Shown piece after piece: positions 9,160 to 17,285 of a stretch of DNA of 64,000 nt; positions within the stretch are counted from its first letter, which is position 1, and every line of letters starts with the position of its first letter. The stretch covers positions 1 to 64,000 of the forward strand of contig JAHHGR010000012.1 in the NCBI GenBank assembly GCA_019359725.1, read 5' to 3'. The translations under genes were made by a program, and so were the position numbers. This DNA is from Aphanocapsa lilacina HA4352-LM1 (lineage in GTDB: Bacteria; Cyanobacteriota; Cyanobacteriia; Gloeobacterales; Gloeobacteraceae). The notes under the pieces are model-generated. The model had not been told where the DNA came from and made no database searches. It was given only the letters and a program-made list of their open reading frames with translations.

Positions 9160-9259
9160 ATAGACACCGCCCGCGCTTTACATAACCATACAAATAGTCA
9201 TGGAAGCGCAAATTCTGGGATATCCTGTTAACGTTTTGCAGCATGGGAGCGAAAGCGCC

Positions 9260-9382
9260 GTGATCGAACCGATTCTGTTGGGCATGGTCCTCGGCTTTGT
9301 GCCGGTCACCATTGCCGGACTGCTCGTGGCAGCCTGGCTGCAGTACAAGCAGGGCAATCCCTCTGGCCTGGGCGAGAAGTAA
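9260..9382 (+). CDS. petG: cytochrome b6f complex subunit PetG
   Basis: 40 residues with a single membrane helix: [20 protein letters not shown], then [10 protein letters not shown], the sequence signature of PetG, a small stabilising subunit of the b6f complex. The start is GTG 9260 with GGGAG about ten bases before it; an in-frame ATG at 9200 would add 20 residues with no family counterpart. A strong intrinsic terminator follows 34 bases later. Its presence shows the genome is from an oxygenic phototroph. Confidence 0.93.
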   Translation: MIEPILLGMVLGFVPVTIAGLLVAAWLQYKQGNPSGLGEK

Positions 9383-9416
9383 AACTGTTGACCCGTTCGA
9401 GAATCCGTGTGAGAAG

Positions 9417-9438
9417 CCCCGCCTGTGCGGGGTTTTTT
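9417..9438 (+). terminator. intrinsic terminator after petG
   Basis: A 6-bp GC stem CCCCGC-CTGT-GCGGGG followed directly by six T. It ends the petG transcript and separates it from ppx. Confidence 0.9.
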
Positions 9439-9517
9439 GCGGGTGGGTGCGCGGCGATTCCCCGCGTTGGGGTGTATCTTCTCCGTTACAATTGGAGCAA
9501 ACTTTGCACGCAACCCC

Positions 9518-11182
9518 ATGCTCGAACCCGCGGCTGACGCAGAGAAGACCCTGGCTGCCATCGACATCGGCACCAACTCCATCCACATGGTGGTGGTGCA
9601 TATCCGCCCCCGACTGGCCGGCTACACAATCGTCGCCCGCGAGAAGCAGATGGTGCGCCTGGGCGAGTACTGCCAGAAGACCGGCTGGCTGACGCCCGAG
9701 GCGATGGTGCGCGCCCTCGACGCGCTGCGCCACTGCAAAGCCTTTGCCGAGGGGCTGGGAGCGCAGGAAATGATCGCCGTCGCCACCAGTGCCGTGCGCG
9801 AGGCACCGAACGGGCCGGAATTTTTGCTGCAGATCCAGCGGGTGGTCGGGCTCAAAGTCGACTTGATCTCCGGGGAGGAGGAGGCGCGGCGCATCTACCT
9901 CGGGGTGCTCTCCGCCATCGAGTTCGACAACCGCACCCACGCCGTCATCGACATCGGCGGCGGTTCGACGGAGTTCATCCTGGGCGACGGCCGCGAGCCG
10001 CGCTATCTGGCGAGCGTCAAGGCGGGGGCGGTGCGCCTCAGCGAACAGTTTGTTCAAAGCGACCCGATCTCAGGCCGCGACTACGGCCGCCTGCGCAACC
10101 AGGTGCGCAATTTGATCGAGCCTGCCGTGGACAAACTACTGGCCCTGGGGCCGTTCGAGCGCCTGGTCGGCACCTCCGGGACGATCATGACCCTGGCGGA
10201 GATCGATGCGCGACGGGGGGGCAGCTTTCCTACCTCGCTACAGGGCTACGCGTTGACGCTTGCCAGTCTTGAGCAGATTGCAGCGCAGTTGCGCGAACTC
10301 GATCTCGAAGCGCGACGCCGTCTACCCGGAGTCTCCGAGCGCCGCGCCGACATCATCGTCGCCGGGGCGACCATTCTGCTCGAAGCGATGCAGATGCTGG
10401 GGGTGGGCTCGATCACCGTCTGTGAGGCGGCGTTGCGCGAGGGGCTCATCGTCGACTGGATGATCGGCCGGGGACTGATTGCCGATCGGTTGCGCTACCA
10501 GGGTTCGGTGCGCGAGCGCAGTGTGCTGCAGTTGGCCGACAAATTCAACCTCGACACCACCCACGCCGAGCAGGTGACGCGTCTGTCGTTGAGCCTTTTT
10601 GATCAGTCCCGGGGCCGGTTGCACCGCTGGAGCGACGCCGATCGCGAGCTACTGTGGGCGGCGGCGATGTTGCACAACTGCGGTCACTTCATCAATCATT
10701 CGAGCCACCACAAGCATTCGTACTACCTGATTCGCCACGGCGGCATGCTCGGTTTCACCGAAGAAGAGATCGAGGTGATCGCCAACGTCGCCCGCTACCA
10801 CCGCAAGAGCACCCCCAAAAGCAAGCACCGCGAATTCCAGCGCCTGGCCAAAGAACACAAGCGCCTGGTGCGCCAGATGAGCGTGTTTTTGCGGCTCGCC
10901 TCCGCCCTCGATCGCCGCCACAAAGGGGCCGTGCGGGGCGTCCGGCTCACCTTTGCTCCTCAAGAAGTTGAGCTTTTTGTCCAACCGCACGACCCGGCCG
11001 ACCCGTGCGAGATGGAGCTGTGGAACGCCGAATTCAAAAAAGCCGAGTTCGAACAGGAGTTCGGCCGCACCCTGGCCATTGCCCTAGAGCCGACCGCGGC
11101 CGAAACGCTCACGGTCCTGGGCGCCAAGGCCGAAACGCAACCCGACGCGGTGAGAGTGCCGCAGGGCAGTTGGGTATCCTAG
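9518..11182 (+). CDS. ppx: exopolyphosphatase / Ppx-GppA phosphatase with HD domain
   Basis: 554 residues. An N-terminal ASKHA-type Ppx/GppA domain starts with AAIDIGTNSIHMVVV, followed by SAVREAPNG, SGEEEARRIYLG and the second phosphate motif VIDIGGGSTEFI. A C-terminal HD-like domain contains LHNCGHFINHSSHHKHSYY around residues 385-405. This architecture hydrolyses polyphosphate or pppGpp. Start chosen is ATG 9518, giving the normal family N-terminus; longer readings run into the petG terminator. Two unrecognised genes follow closely on the same strand. Confidence 0.92.
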   Translation: MLEPAADAEKTLAAIDIGTNSIHMVVVHIRPRLAGYTIVAREKQMVRLGEYCQKTGWLTPEAMVRALDALRHCKAFAEGLGAQEMIAVATSAVREAPNGPEFLLQIQRVVGLKVDLISGEEEARRIYLGVLSAIEFDNRTHAVIDIGGGSTEFILGDGREPRYLASVKAGAVRLSEQFVQSDPISGRDYGRLRNQVRNLIEPAVDKLLALGPFERLVGTSGTIMTLAEIDARRGGSFPTSLQGYALTLASLEQIAAQLRELDLEARRRLPGVSERRADIIVAGATILLEAMQMLGVGSITVCEAALREGLIVDWMIGRGLIADRLRYQGSVRERSVLQLADKFNLDTTHAEQVTRLSLSLFDQSRGRLHRWSDADRELLWAAAMLHNCGHFINHSSHHKHSYYLIRHGGMLGFTEEEIEVIANVARYHRKSTPKSKHREFQRLAKEHKRLVRQMSVFLRLASALDRRHKGAVRGVRLTFAPQEVELFVQPHDPADPCEMELWNAEFKKAEFEQEFGRTLAIALEPTAAETLTVLGAKAETQPDAVRVPQGSWVS

Positions 11183-11210
11183 GACCACATTCGCCCCGGA
11201 CTGCAGCGCA

Positions 11211-11654
11211 ATGGACCGCAAGCTGGAACCAGCAACCGACCAGTGGCCCCTGCCGCCTCTGAGCCACGGTACCCTCCTGGACCAACTGGCCGCCGAACTG
11301 GCCGCGTGCCGACGGCACTACCGCACCCTGGCCGACCAGTTGGAGGCCGCCCGCGCCGAGGCTAACGAGCGCGAGGCGGTTGTGCTGGAGCTCACGGAGC
11401 AAGTCCGTGTCCTGGGCGAAGAGAATCGCCGTCTCGAAGTGCGGCTGCGGGAAGTGCCCGATGTGTACCGGCGCAAATTTGCCGGGCGGCTGGAGGCGGT
11501 GGCGGAGCGCATCGAAAGGCTGCTGGCCGAGAATGCCCACCGGCGGCGGACCGCCGCGGCCGATCCCCGCCGATGGGCCGCCCTTGAGGCGTTGGTGGCC
11601 GCGCAGCCGCAATCTCCGCCCCGGCTCGCCCCCCCGCCGGTGGGCGGGCGATGA
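11211..11654 (+). CDS. coiled-coil hypothetical protein
   Basis: 147 residues. From about residue 20 to 105 the sequence is heptad-like and highly charged, for example LDQLAAELAACRRHYRTLAD and LTEQVRVLGEENRRLEVRLR, which predicts a long coiled coil. The C-terminus is Pro-rich (PQSPPRLAPPP). No known family recognised. It lies 28 bases after ppx and its stop overlaps the next gene's start (ATGA at 11651-11654), so it probably belongs to a ppx-linked transcript. Confidence 0.6.
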   Translation: MDRKLEPATDQWPLPPLSHGTLLDQLAAELAACRRHYRTLADQLEAARAEANEREAVVLELTEQVRVLGEENRRLEVRLREVPDVYRRKFAGRLEAVAERIERLLAENAHRRRTAAADPRRWAALEALVAAQPQSPPRLAPPPVGGR

Positions 11655-12421
11655 TTCCCCCGCTATCGGTAGCCGGCCCGGCGGAGCTGACCGGAGCCCT
11701 CGCACAGAGCTACCGCCGCTGGGGGGGCGAAGTCCGGGTGCTTGAAAATGCGTCGTTACCGGTTCTCGAACCGGCCGGTCGGATCATTTGGCTGGCGCGG
11801 CCGGATAGCGCCTCGCCCGCTACCGCCCTCTTCGAGCGCTGCGCCGACCTGGCACCTGCTGAAGTACCCCTCACCTTGCCCGACAGTACGGCTGCTTTCC
11901 TGGTTCTGCCGCTGGTGCTCACGGCGCGGGGGGTGCTCTACGCCGAGGCGATCGGCATGGCAGGGAGATATCTTTGGCAGCCCGAGCCGCTCTCCGACAA
12001 AGCGCGCCAGATTCTCTACCGCTTTGCCCGCGGCCTCATCGATCTGTCGGAGCCGCTTCCCCCAGGCGTTTACATGGTCTACTTCGCGGTGGTCTGCGGC
12101 GCTGTGCGCTTCGAGAAACTGACTGCCCATCCCGATCGAACGGCCCTGGTGACCCTGACCAGCCAGCGGCCGGATCTGTTTTGCTGCCACTGGCGCTGTG
12201 CCCTCGGCCTACCGGTGGTCGACCTGCAAGTGCACCGTCCGACCGCTGCGGCCTTTGTCGGCGACTGGCCGGACGATTTGCCGCTGCGCGCGGCCCTGGA
12301 GCCCGAAGCGTCGCTCGATGCCGCCGCGGGCCTGGTGCTGGTGCAGGCTCCCACCCTCCAGCAGGCGCGCGGCGGAGTGCAGACCCTCCTGGGCGAGACG
12401 GATGTGGATGCCGGTCGGTAG
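11651..12421 (+). CDS. hypothetical protein
   Basis: 256 residues, no signal peptide or membrane helix. A segment LPPGVYMVYFAVVCGAVRF vaguely recalls the ATP-grasp fold of PurK-like enzymes, but the metal and ATP residues of that family are not evident, so no function is assigned. Two adjacent cysteines occur in DLFCCHWRCALGLP. It is translationally coupled to the upstream coiled-coil gene by an ATGA overlap and ends 36 bases before the DUF885 gene. Confidence 0.55.
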   Translation: MIPPLSVAGPAELTGALAQSYRRWGGEVRVLENASLPVLEPAGRIIWLARPDSASPATALFERCADLAPAEVPLTLPDSTAAFLVLPLVLTARGVLYAEAIGMAGRYLWQPEPLSDKARQILYRFARGLIDLSEPLPPGVYMVYFAVVCGAVRFEKLTAHPDRTALVTLTSQRPDLFCCHWRCALGLPVVDLQVHRPTAAAFVGDWPDDLPLRAALEPEASLDAAAGLVLVQAPTLQQARGGVQTLLGETDVDAGR

Positions 12422-12457
12422 AATCGGCAGGTTTCGTCGAGCGATTTAGGGTTATCG

Positions 12458-14329
12458 ATGTTCTCTATGCTTTTGAAGCGCCGTACCGTACTTGCCGCCG
12501 CCGGTTGCTGGCTTGCCGCCCGTCAGGTCCGGGCCGCCCCGACGGCGGAGCGCGACACCCGGGCGCAAACGCTTTTCGAGGCGATTCTGGCCGAGGGTTT
12601 CGCAAGCGATCCGGTGGGTGCCACCGCGGTAGGAGAGCACCGCTACGACGATCGCTGGCCGGATGTGAGTTCCCTGGGTCGGGAGCGCGACCGCGAACGC
12701 ATCCGCACTGCCCTGGCCCGGCTTGCCGCCTTCGGGCGTCAGGATCTGTCGATTGATACCCGCATCGATTTCGACTCGCTGGTGGGTAGCCTCGAACTGG
12801 CCCGCTTCACCGACCAGATCGAGGCGCCCTGGCTGCATAACCCCCTCTACTACACCGGCAACATCGGCACCGGCCTCGACGAACTGGTCAGCCGCGAATT
12901 TGCCCCAGCCGGGGTGCGTGCCGCGAGCGTCGCCGCCCGTCTTGAGAAGCTGCCCGGTTTCGTGGAAGAGGCAATCACCAATCTGCGCCGAGGTAAGCCC
13001 CTCGCTCCCCACTCGCGCGTGGCGGTGGGCCAACTGGCCGGAACGCTTCTATTGATTCAAAAAGAGATCCCCGACAAGCTCAAAAATGCTTCCCCGGCTT
13101 TGCGCCGCCGCATCGCCGCCGCCACCCCCGCCGCTGTTGCCGCCGTCGAGAAGCTGCGATCCGTAGTCCAGAACGAACTGCTGCCGGGGCCAAGTGAGAA
13201 CTGGCGCCTGGGCCGCACCAACTTTGAGCGCAAGCTCCGGCTCACCCTGGAGACGAACCTGGGGGCCGACGCAGTCTATGCCCTCGCCCGGCAAGAGCAT
13301 GAGCGGGTGCGTGCGCGCATGGCGAGTCTGGCGCGCGAGTTGTTCGTGCCGCTGTTCGGTGCGGCGGCACTCAAGACCCTCGAAGCCAGCCCGGAGGCGG
13401 ACGAGCGCATTATTCGGCGCGTGCTTGCAGAACTGGCCACTGACCACGTCCGTGCCGAAGACCTGCGCGCCGCCTGTGAGAGCAACCTCGAACGGCTTAG
13501 CGCCTTTGTGCGCGAGCGCAAGCTGGTGCCCCTCGACGGGCAGGCGATACTCAAAGTGATCTGGACGCCGCCCCAGCAACGGGGGGTAGCAATCGCCGGT
13601 CTGGCCGCTCCTGCTCCCCTCGACGCCGACAAACCGGGATTGCCGAGTTTTTATCTTGTCCAGCCGGTGCCCGAGGACTGGACACCCGAGCGGCGCGAAT
13701 CCTTCCTGCGCGAATACAACAACTTTATGCTCGAAATTCTCTCGATCCACGAGGCGATCCCCGGCCATTTCGTCCAGGGCTACTACGCCAAGCGTGTCCC
13801 GTCGAAGGTGCGCAAGGTGAACGCCAACGGCCCCTTTGTCGAGGGCTGGGCGGTTTACACCGAGCATGTGATGGTCGAGGCGGGCTACGGCGGGCCGGAC
13901 CCCGGTAAAGACAAACCCGCAGGTCTCACAGACGCGCTGTGGCGCATCAAGCAAGATCCGGCCCTCAGGGCAAAGGCCATCGCCCTGCACGGTCAAAAGT
14001 TCTATCTGCGCACCGTCACCAACGCGATCCTCGATCATGCCATCCACGCCGGGACGATGGGCGAAGAGGAAGCCGTGGCGCTGATGGTCGATCGCTCCTT
14101 CCAGCAGGAGGGAGAAGCACGGGCCAAGTGGGTGCGCGCCCAGGTAAGTTCCACGCAGCTAAGCACTTACTTCGTGGGAGCCCAGGCTTGGTTTCGATTG
14201 CGTGAGGAAGCAGAAACACGGGCCAAAGCCAGAAACGAACCCTTCGATCTGATGGATTTCCACGCCCAGGCCCTCGCCCACGGCGCTCCCCCGGTCAGCC
14301 GCCTGCCCGAATTGATGGGCTGGAATTAG
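12458..14329 (+). CDS. exported DUF885 metallopeptidase-like protein
   Basis: 623 residues of the DUF885 family. The signature HEAIPGH lies at residues 431-437 and the downstream acid sits in FVEGWAVYTEH (Glu462), a gluzincin-like zinc-site arrangement. The N-terminus LLKRRTVLAAAGCWLAARQVRA looks like a Tat-type signal peptide (paired arginines, hydrophobic stretch, Ala-x-Ala end), so the protein is probably exported folded. Substrate is unknown. A long hairpin sits 17 bases after the stop codon. Confidence 0.85.
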   Translation: MFSMLLKRRTVLAAAGCWLAARQVRAAPTAERDTRAQTLFEAILAEGFASDPVGATAVGEHRYDDRWPDVSSLGRERDRERIRTALARLAAFGRQDLSIDTRIDFDSLVGSLELARFTDQIEAPWLHNPLYYTGNIGTGLDELVSREFAPAGVRAASVAARLEKLPGFVEEAITNLRRGKPLAPHSRVAVGQLAGTLLLIQKEIPDKLKNASPALRRRIAAATPAAVAAVEKLRSVVQNELLPGPSENWRLGRTNFERKLRLTLETNLGADAVYALARQEHERVRARMASLARELFVPLFGAAALKTLEASPEADERIIRRVLAELATDHVRAEDLRAACESNLERLSAFVRERKLVPLDGQAILKVIWTPPQQRGVAIAGLAAPAPLDADKPGLPSFYLVQPVPEDWTPERRESFLREYNNFMLEILSIHEAIPGHFVQGYYAKRVPSKVRKVNANGPFVEGWAVYTEHVMVEAGYGGPDPGKDKPAGLTDALWRIKQDPALRAKAIALHGQKFYLRTVTNAILDHAIHAGTMGEEEAVALMVDRSFQQEGEARAKWVRAQVSSTQLSTYFVGAQAWFRLREEAETRAKARNEPFDLMDFHAQALAHGAPPVSRLPELMGWN

Positions 14330-14345
14330 CCGTGGTTTACCAAAA

Positions 14346-14389
14346 CGGGCTGATATCCCCGTGCTTCAGCACTGGGGGATATCAGCCCG
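14346..14389. repeat. long perfect hairpin (15-bp arms with nested stem)
   Basis: Arms CGGGCTGATATCCCC at 14346-14360 and its exact reverse complement at 14375-14389. The loop contains a second stem GTGC-TTCA-GCAC. There is no T run, so it is not a classic intrinsic terminator. The inner CCCCGTGCTTCAGCAC motif resembles the subterminal hairpins of IS200/IS605-type elements; with an IS630 remnant just downstream, a mobile-element end is plausible. Confidence 0.75.
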
Positions 14390-14456
14390 GCGAGCCGGTA
14401 GGCGAGCAAGCTTAATCCTATGGCCCAGGGCTGTATGGTAAGTCTAAGTAGACGGG

Positions 14457-14761
14457 TCAATTAAAAAGGTAGCGTTCGCACGCGTATCCCTGATGACGGT
14501 AGCGGCCGTCTATCGCCTCGATCACCGCCACACCCAGTTCGTATCCCATCTCGTAACTTCGACCTTGCATCCCGTGACGTTTGATTGGCAACCACTCCCC
14601 TTCGATGTCATTCAACTGCGGACTGTACGGCGGCAAAAAGAAAATGTACAATCCCTGCTCTTGCCCTTGCGGCCATTTCTGCCGTACACGCCAATGGCGT
14701 GGTTTTTGAGTTGCAGTAAAGCTTGCTCTTGTTCTGGCGTCAGGGCAATGCGATGGGGCAT
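14457..14761 (-). pseudogene. IS630-family transposase remnant (C-terminal)
   Basis: The reverse strand encodes a DDE-transposase tail: GLYIFFLPPYSPQLNDIEGE, with the family's conserved PPYSPxLNxIE motif, running to a stop at 14457. The frame continues upstream through WRVRQKWPQGQEQ without a start. A short MPHRIALTPEQEQALLQ beginning lies in a different frame at 14761. Catalytic Asp residues of the first part are missing. The element is deleted and frameshifted, therefore inactive. Confidence 0.8.
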
Positions 14762-14827
14762 GGCAGAAAGGCGAGAGCTACAGCTTTTAAGTGATACGGT
14801 TTTTCCACAACCGGCTACTTAGTACTG

Positions 14828-15004
14828 ATGAAATCCATATCCAGCCGAGGCGTGGACATTGGCGACTTGAGCCAAATGCTTGGGCTGGCTGATGATCAGG
14901 CCCTCGATCAGATTCGGACGGTAGTAAGCACTTATCTTGCTGATGCGGCAGAAGATCTTGAAAGCCTGATTGTATTGGGCAAGCTTGAATTTGAAGAGCG
15001 ATGA
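14828..15004 (+). CDS. small acidic protein, unrecognised
   Basis: 58 residues: begins MKSISSRGVDIGDLSQML and ends with an acidic helix ESLIVLGKLEFEER. No signal peptide or membrane helix. It lies ten bases before a second small gene, in a region between two pseudogenes. The size and pairing recall toxin-antitoxin modules, but no family is recognised. It could also be the C-terminal remnant of a larger gene interrupted by the transposase fragment. Confidence 0.4.
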   Translation: MKSISSRGVDIGDLSQMLGLADDQALDQIRTVVSTYLADAAEDLESLIVLGKLEFEER

Positions 15005-15013
15005 AAATCTGCT

Positions 15014-15301
15014 ATGCCCGACATCTACACGCCGCGCCCCGATATCGTGACGCGCTTTCTCAAAGAAGCCGGTTTCGAAAGCCAGGTTCAGCCGACGATT
15101 TTGAAGGACAGGCCGAAGGAAATTACCTATCGTTTCCGCACCAAAGATACTTATGTGGAGTTCTACGTCCACGACATCAAAGCCCTCCCGGAGCGGCCCA
15201 AACCGATGTTCGAGCCTGCGTCCGCGGTGGGTGGTGCGCTGGTTGGCGCGGCTGTGGTCGCGGCTGTGGGCTGGTGGTTCGTCAGGCGTCGTACTGTGTA
15301 G
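15014..15301 (+). CDS. hypothetical protein with C-terminal membrane helix
   Basis: 95 residues. The N-terminal two thirds are soluble (ITYRFRTKDTYVEFYVHDIK); a single hydrophobic segment GGALVGAAVVAAVGWWF near residues 74-90 is followed by RRRTV, the pattern of a tail-anchored membrane protein with a positive inside end. Its stop at 15301 directly abuts the broken Fic gene, so the C-terminus may have been formed by that rearrangement. Function unknown. Confidence 0.5.
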   Translation: MPDIYTPRPDIVTRFLKEAGFESQVQPTILKDRPKEITYRFRTKDTYVEFYVHDIKALPERPKPMFEPASAVGGALVGAAVVAAVGWWFVRRRTV

Positions 15302-15335
15302 CTAAAATCTCCACGGCCGACTGTTTTTCCCATAA

Positions 15336-15827
15336 CACCTGGCAGTGGTCGTTTTTTTGGAGATTCATCCGTTCCAGGACGGCAACGGCCGCCTCAGCCG
15401 GATACTGACCACCCTGCTGCTGTTGCGGGCGGGGTATGCCTACCTGCCCTACAGTTCGCTTGAGAGCGTCATCGAGCAGCACAAGGAGGGATACTACCTG
15501 GCCCTGCGCCGCACCTAGGGAACCATCCGCACCGGGCAACCGGACTGGCAACCCTGGTTGCTGTTCTTCCTGCGAGCCTTGCACAAGCAGATGCAGCGGC
15601 TTCGGGAGAAGGTGGAGCGGGAACGGCTGCTGATAACCGACCTTCCCGACCTGTCCGTCCAGATTCTCGAACATCTTCGCGATCACGGCCGCATCACGAT
15701 TGGGGAGGCTATGACCATGACCGGTGCCAGCCGCAATACCCTGAAGCTGCACTGACGGTCCCTGCTCGATCGCAGGTTGATCCAGCTCCATGGCCAGGGG
15801 CGGGGATCCTGGTACAGCCTTTCATAG
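15336..15827 (+). pseudogene. Fic family protein, truncated, two internal stops
   Basis: Reading in one frame gives a clear Fic AMP-transferase core motif HPFQDGNGRLSRI followed by LTTLLLLRAGYAYLPYSSLE, and a C-terminal winged-helix-like segment (GRITIGEAMTMTGASRNTLK). The frame is broken by TAG at 15516 and TGA at 15753, and good Fic-type sequence resumes after each. The N-terminal half, including the usual inhibitory helix, is missing. The gene is inactive unless stops are suppressed. Confidence 0.88.
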
Positions 15828-15896
15828 CCGATCGTTTTGATAAGAGTCGGCGCGCTGTCATTGCTGTGAAGAGAAGGAGCCGGCTATTACAGCGTT

Positions 15897-16814
15897 TTAG
15901 CCGCCACCTTCCTCGCGCAACCGGCGGGTCATCAGGGCCGCGAGCGCTTCGGTGGGGGGGCGCAGGCCGTCCAGGACAGCGCAGATTTGATTGGTAATCG
16001 GCACTTCAAGTGCGCTGCGCTGGGCGTATTCAGCGAGGATGGCGGCGGTCGCCACCCCCTCGGCGGTCCCTTCGAGACGCTCGAGAACAGCTTCTAGAGA
16101 TTGGCCTTTGCCCAGGCCAAAACCCACCTGGTAGTTGCGGCTCAGGGGGCTGTTGCAGGTAGTGAGCAAGTCGCCCAGACCCGACAGACCGTAAAAAGTC
16201 TCGGCAAGTCCCCCCCAGTGGGTGCCTACCCGGATCATCTCAGCCAGACCGCGGGTAATCAGGGCGGCCTTGGCGTTGGCCCCCAGGCCCAGGCCGTCGC
16301 TGACCCCGGCGGCGATGGCGATCACGTTTTTGAGCACGCCCCCCAGCTCCACACCGCGCCAGTCGGCACTGGTGTAGACCCGGAAGCGTTCGGAGGCGAG
16401 GCATTGCTGGATGCGTCCGGCCGCCTGGCCGTCGGCGCTTGCCACCACCGTGGCCGCCGGCAGACCGGCGCGGATCTCAGCAGCCAAATTCGGTCCGGAC
16501 AGCACCACCAGCGGATGGTCGGCAAAGCGGGCCTGCCAGAGGCTGGAGGCGGGGCGGGCCGTGCGGCGATCGAGCCCCTTGGTGGCGTTGACCACGATCG
16601 CCCCCGCAGGCAGCCCAAGGGCTATAACCTGATCGATCACCCCGGCCACCGCCGCCATCGGCAGACAACTGAACACTGCCTCCGCCTGTGCGAGAACTTC
16701 ACCCAGAGGCAATGCTTCCGAACGCGACCACACCCGCACCTGATGATCCTGGTCCGCAGCAAGGCCCGCCAGGGTCGTTCCCCAGGCGCCGCCTCCGAGT
16801 ACGGCGATGCGCAT
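15897..16814 (-). CDS. gpsA: glycerol-3-phosphate dehydrogenase [NAD(P)+]
   Basis: 305 residues. It reduces dihydroxyacetone phosphate to sn-glycerol 3-phosphate for phospholipid synthesis. Nucleotide-binding motif VLGGGAWGTTLA at the N-terminus, VVNATKGLDRRT, then the catalytic-lysine region GGVLKNVIAIAAGVSDGLGL and GLSGLGDLLTTCNSPLSRNY are all as expected for GpsA. Slightly shorter than many homologues. Its ATG overlaps the stop of the upstream gene (TGATG), so the two are coupled. Confidence 0.95.
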   Translation of the reverse strand: MRIAVLGGGAWGTTLAGLAADQDHQVRVWSRSEALPLGEVLAQAEAVFSCLPMAAVAGVIDQVIALGLPAGAIVVNATKGLDRRTARPASSLWQARFADHPLVVLSGPNLAAEIRAGLPAATVVASADGQAAGRIQQCLASERFRVYTSADWRGVELGGVLKNVIAIAAGVSDGLGLGANAKAALITRGLAEMIRVGTHWGGLAETFYGLSGLGDLLTTCNSPLSRNYQVGFGLGKGQSLEAVLERLEGTAEGVATAAILAEYAQRSALEVPITNQICAVLDGLRPPTEALAALMTRRLREEGGG

Positions 16815-17155
16815 CAGGGTTTTTCGGCTGGAACCGTCTCGCCGGTAGGAGCGGGATTGATGATCTTAGGAGTGATGCGCACGTCGGTGCGGCGGAAATT
16901 GTTGATCGCATCGTCGAGGCCGCGGTCGCGGTCGCGCTTGTATTGATCCATGTTGCGGACGGAGCCCATGTTGGCCTGGTGGATGAGATCCATCATGTTC
17001 AGGCCACCGCCGGGGGTGCCGAAGGTCGTGTCTCGCTCGGAACCGGGCTGGGGCTGGCCGGTCGCGGTGTTGGGCGTCACAGTCGAAGTCGATTGGGCTT
17101 CGGCCGCCGCCGTATTCAACACCAACAGGCCCAACAGGCAAAGAAGTAGGCGCAT
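16814..17155 (-). CDS. small exported protein
   Basis: 113 residues from the ATG at 17155, which has GGTGAG just upstream. It opens with a typical signal peptide (MRLLLCLLGLLVLNTAAAEA) and continues as a Thr/Gly/Pro-rich region and a Met/Asn/Arg-rich region (NMDQYKRDRDRGLDDAINNF). No known domain. Its stop overlaps the gpsA start, an arrangement that suggests co-expression but does not explain a functional link. Confidence 0.6.
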   Translation of the reverse strand: MRLLLCLLGLLVLNTAAAEAQSTSTVTPNTATGQPQPGSERDTTFGTPGGGLNMMDLIHQANMGSVRNMDQYKRDRDRGLDDAINNFRRTDVRITPKIINPAPTGETVPAEKP

Positions 17156-17285
17156 AGAACTCACCAGGATGAGGCGACTTGCAACCATCTTACGTACCGG
17201 AGCGTTTTTCGGATGGTGGGGTTTTAGGACAGCGTAGCGCATCATTACTTTATAAAATGCGTGCCCATACTTCTGGTAGAATTTT

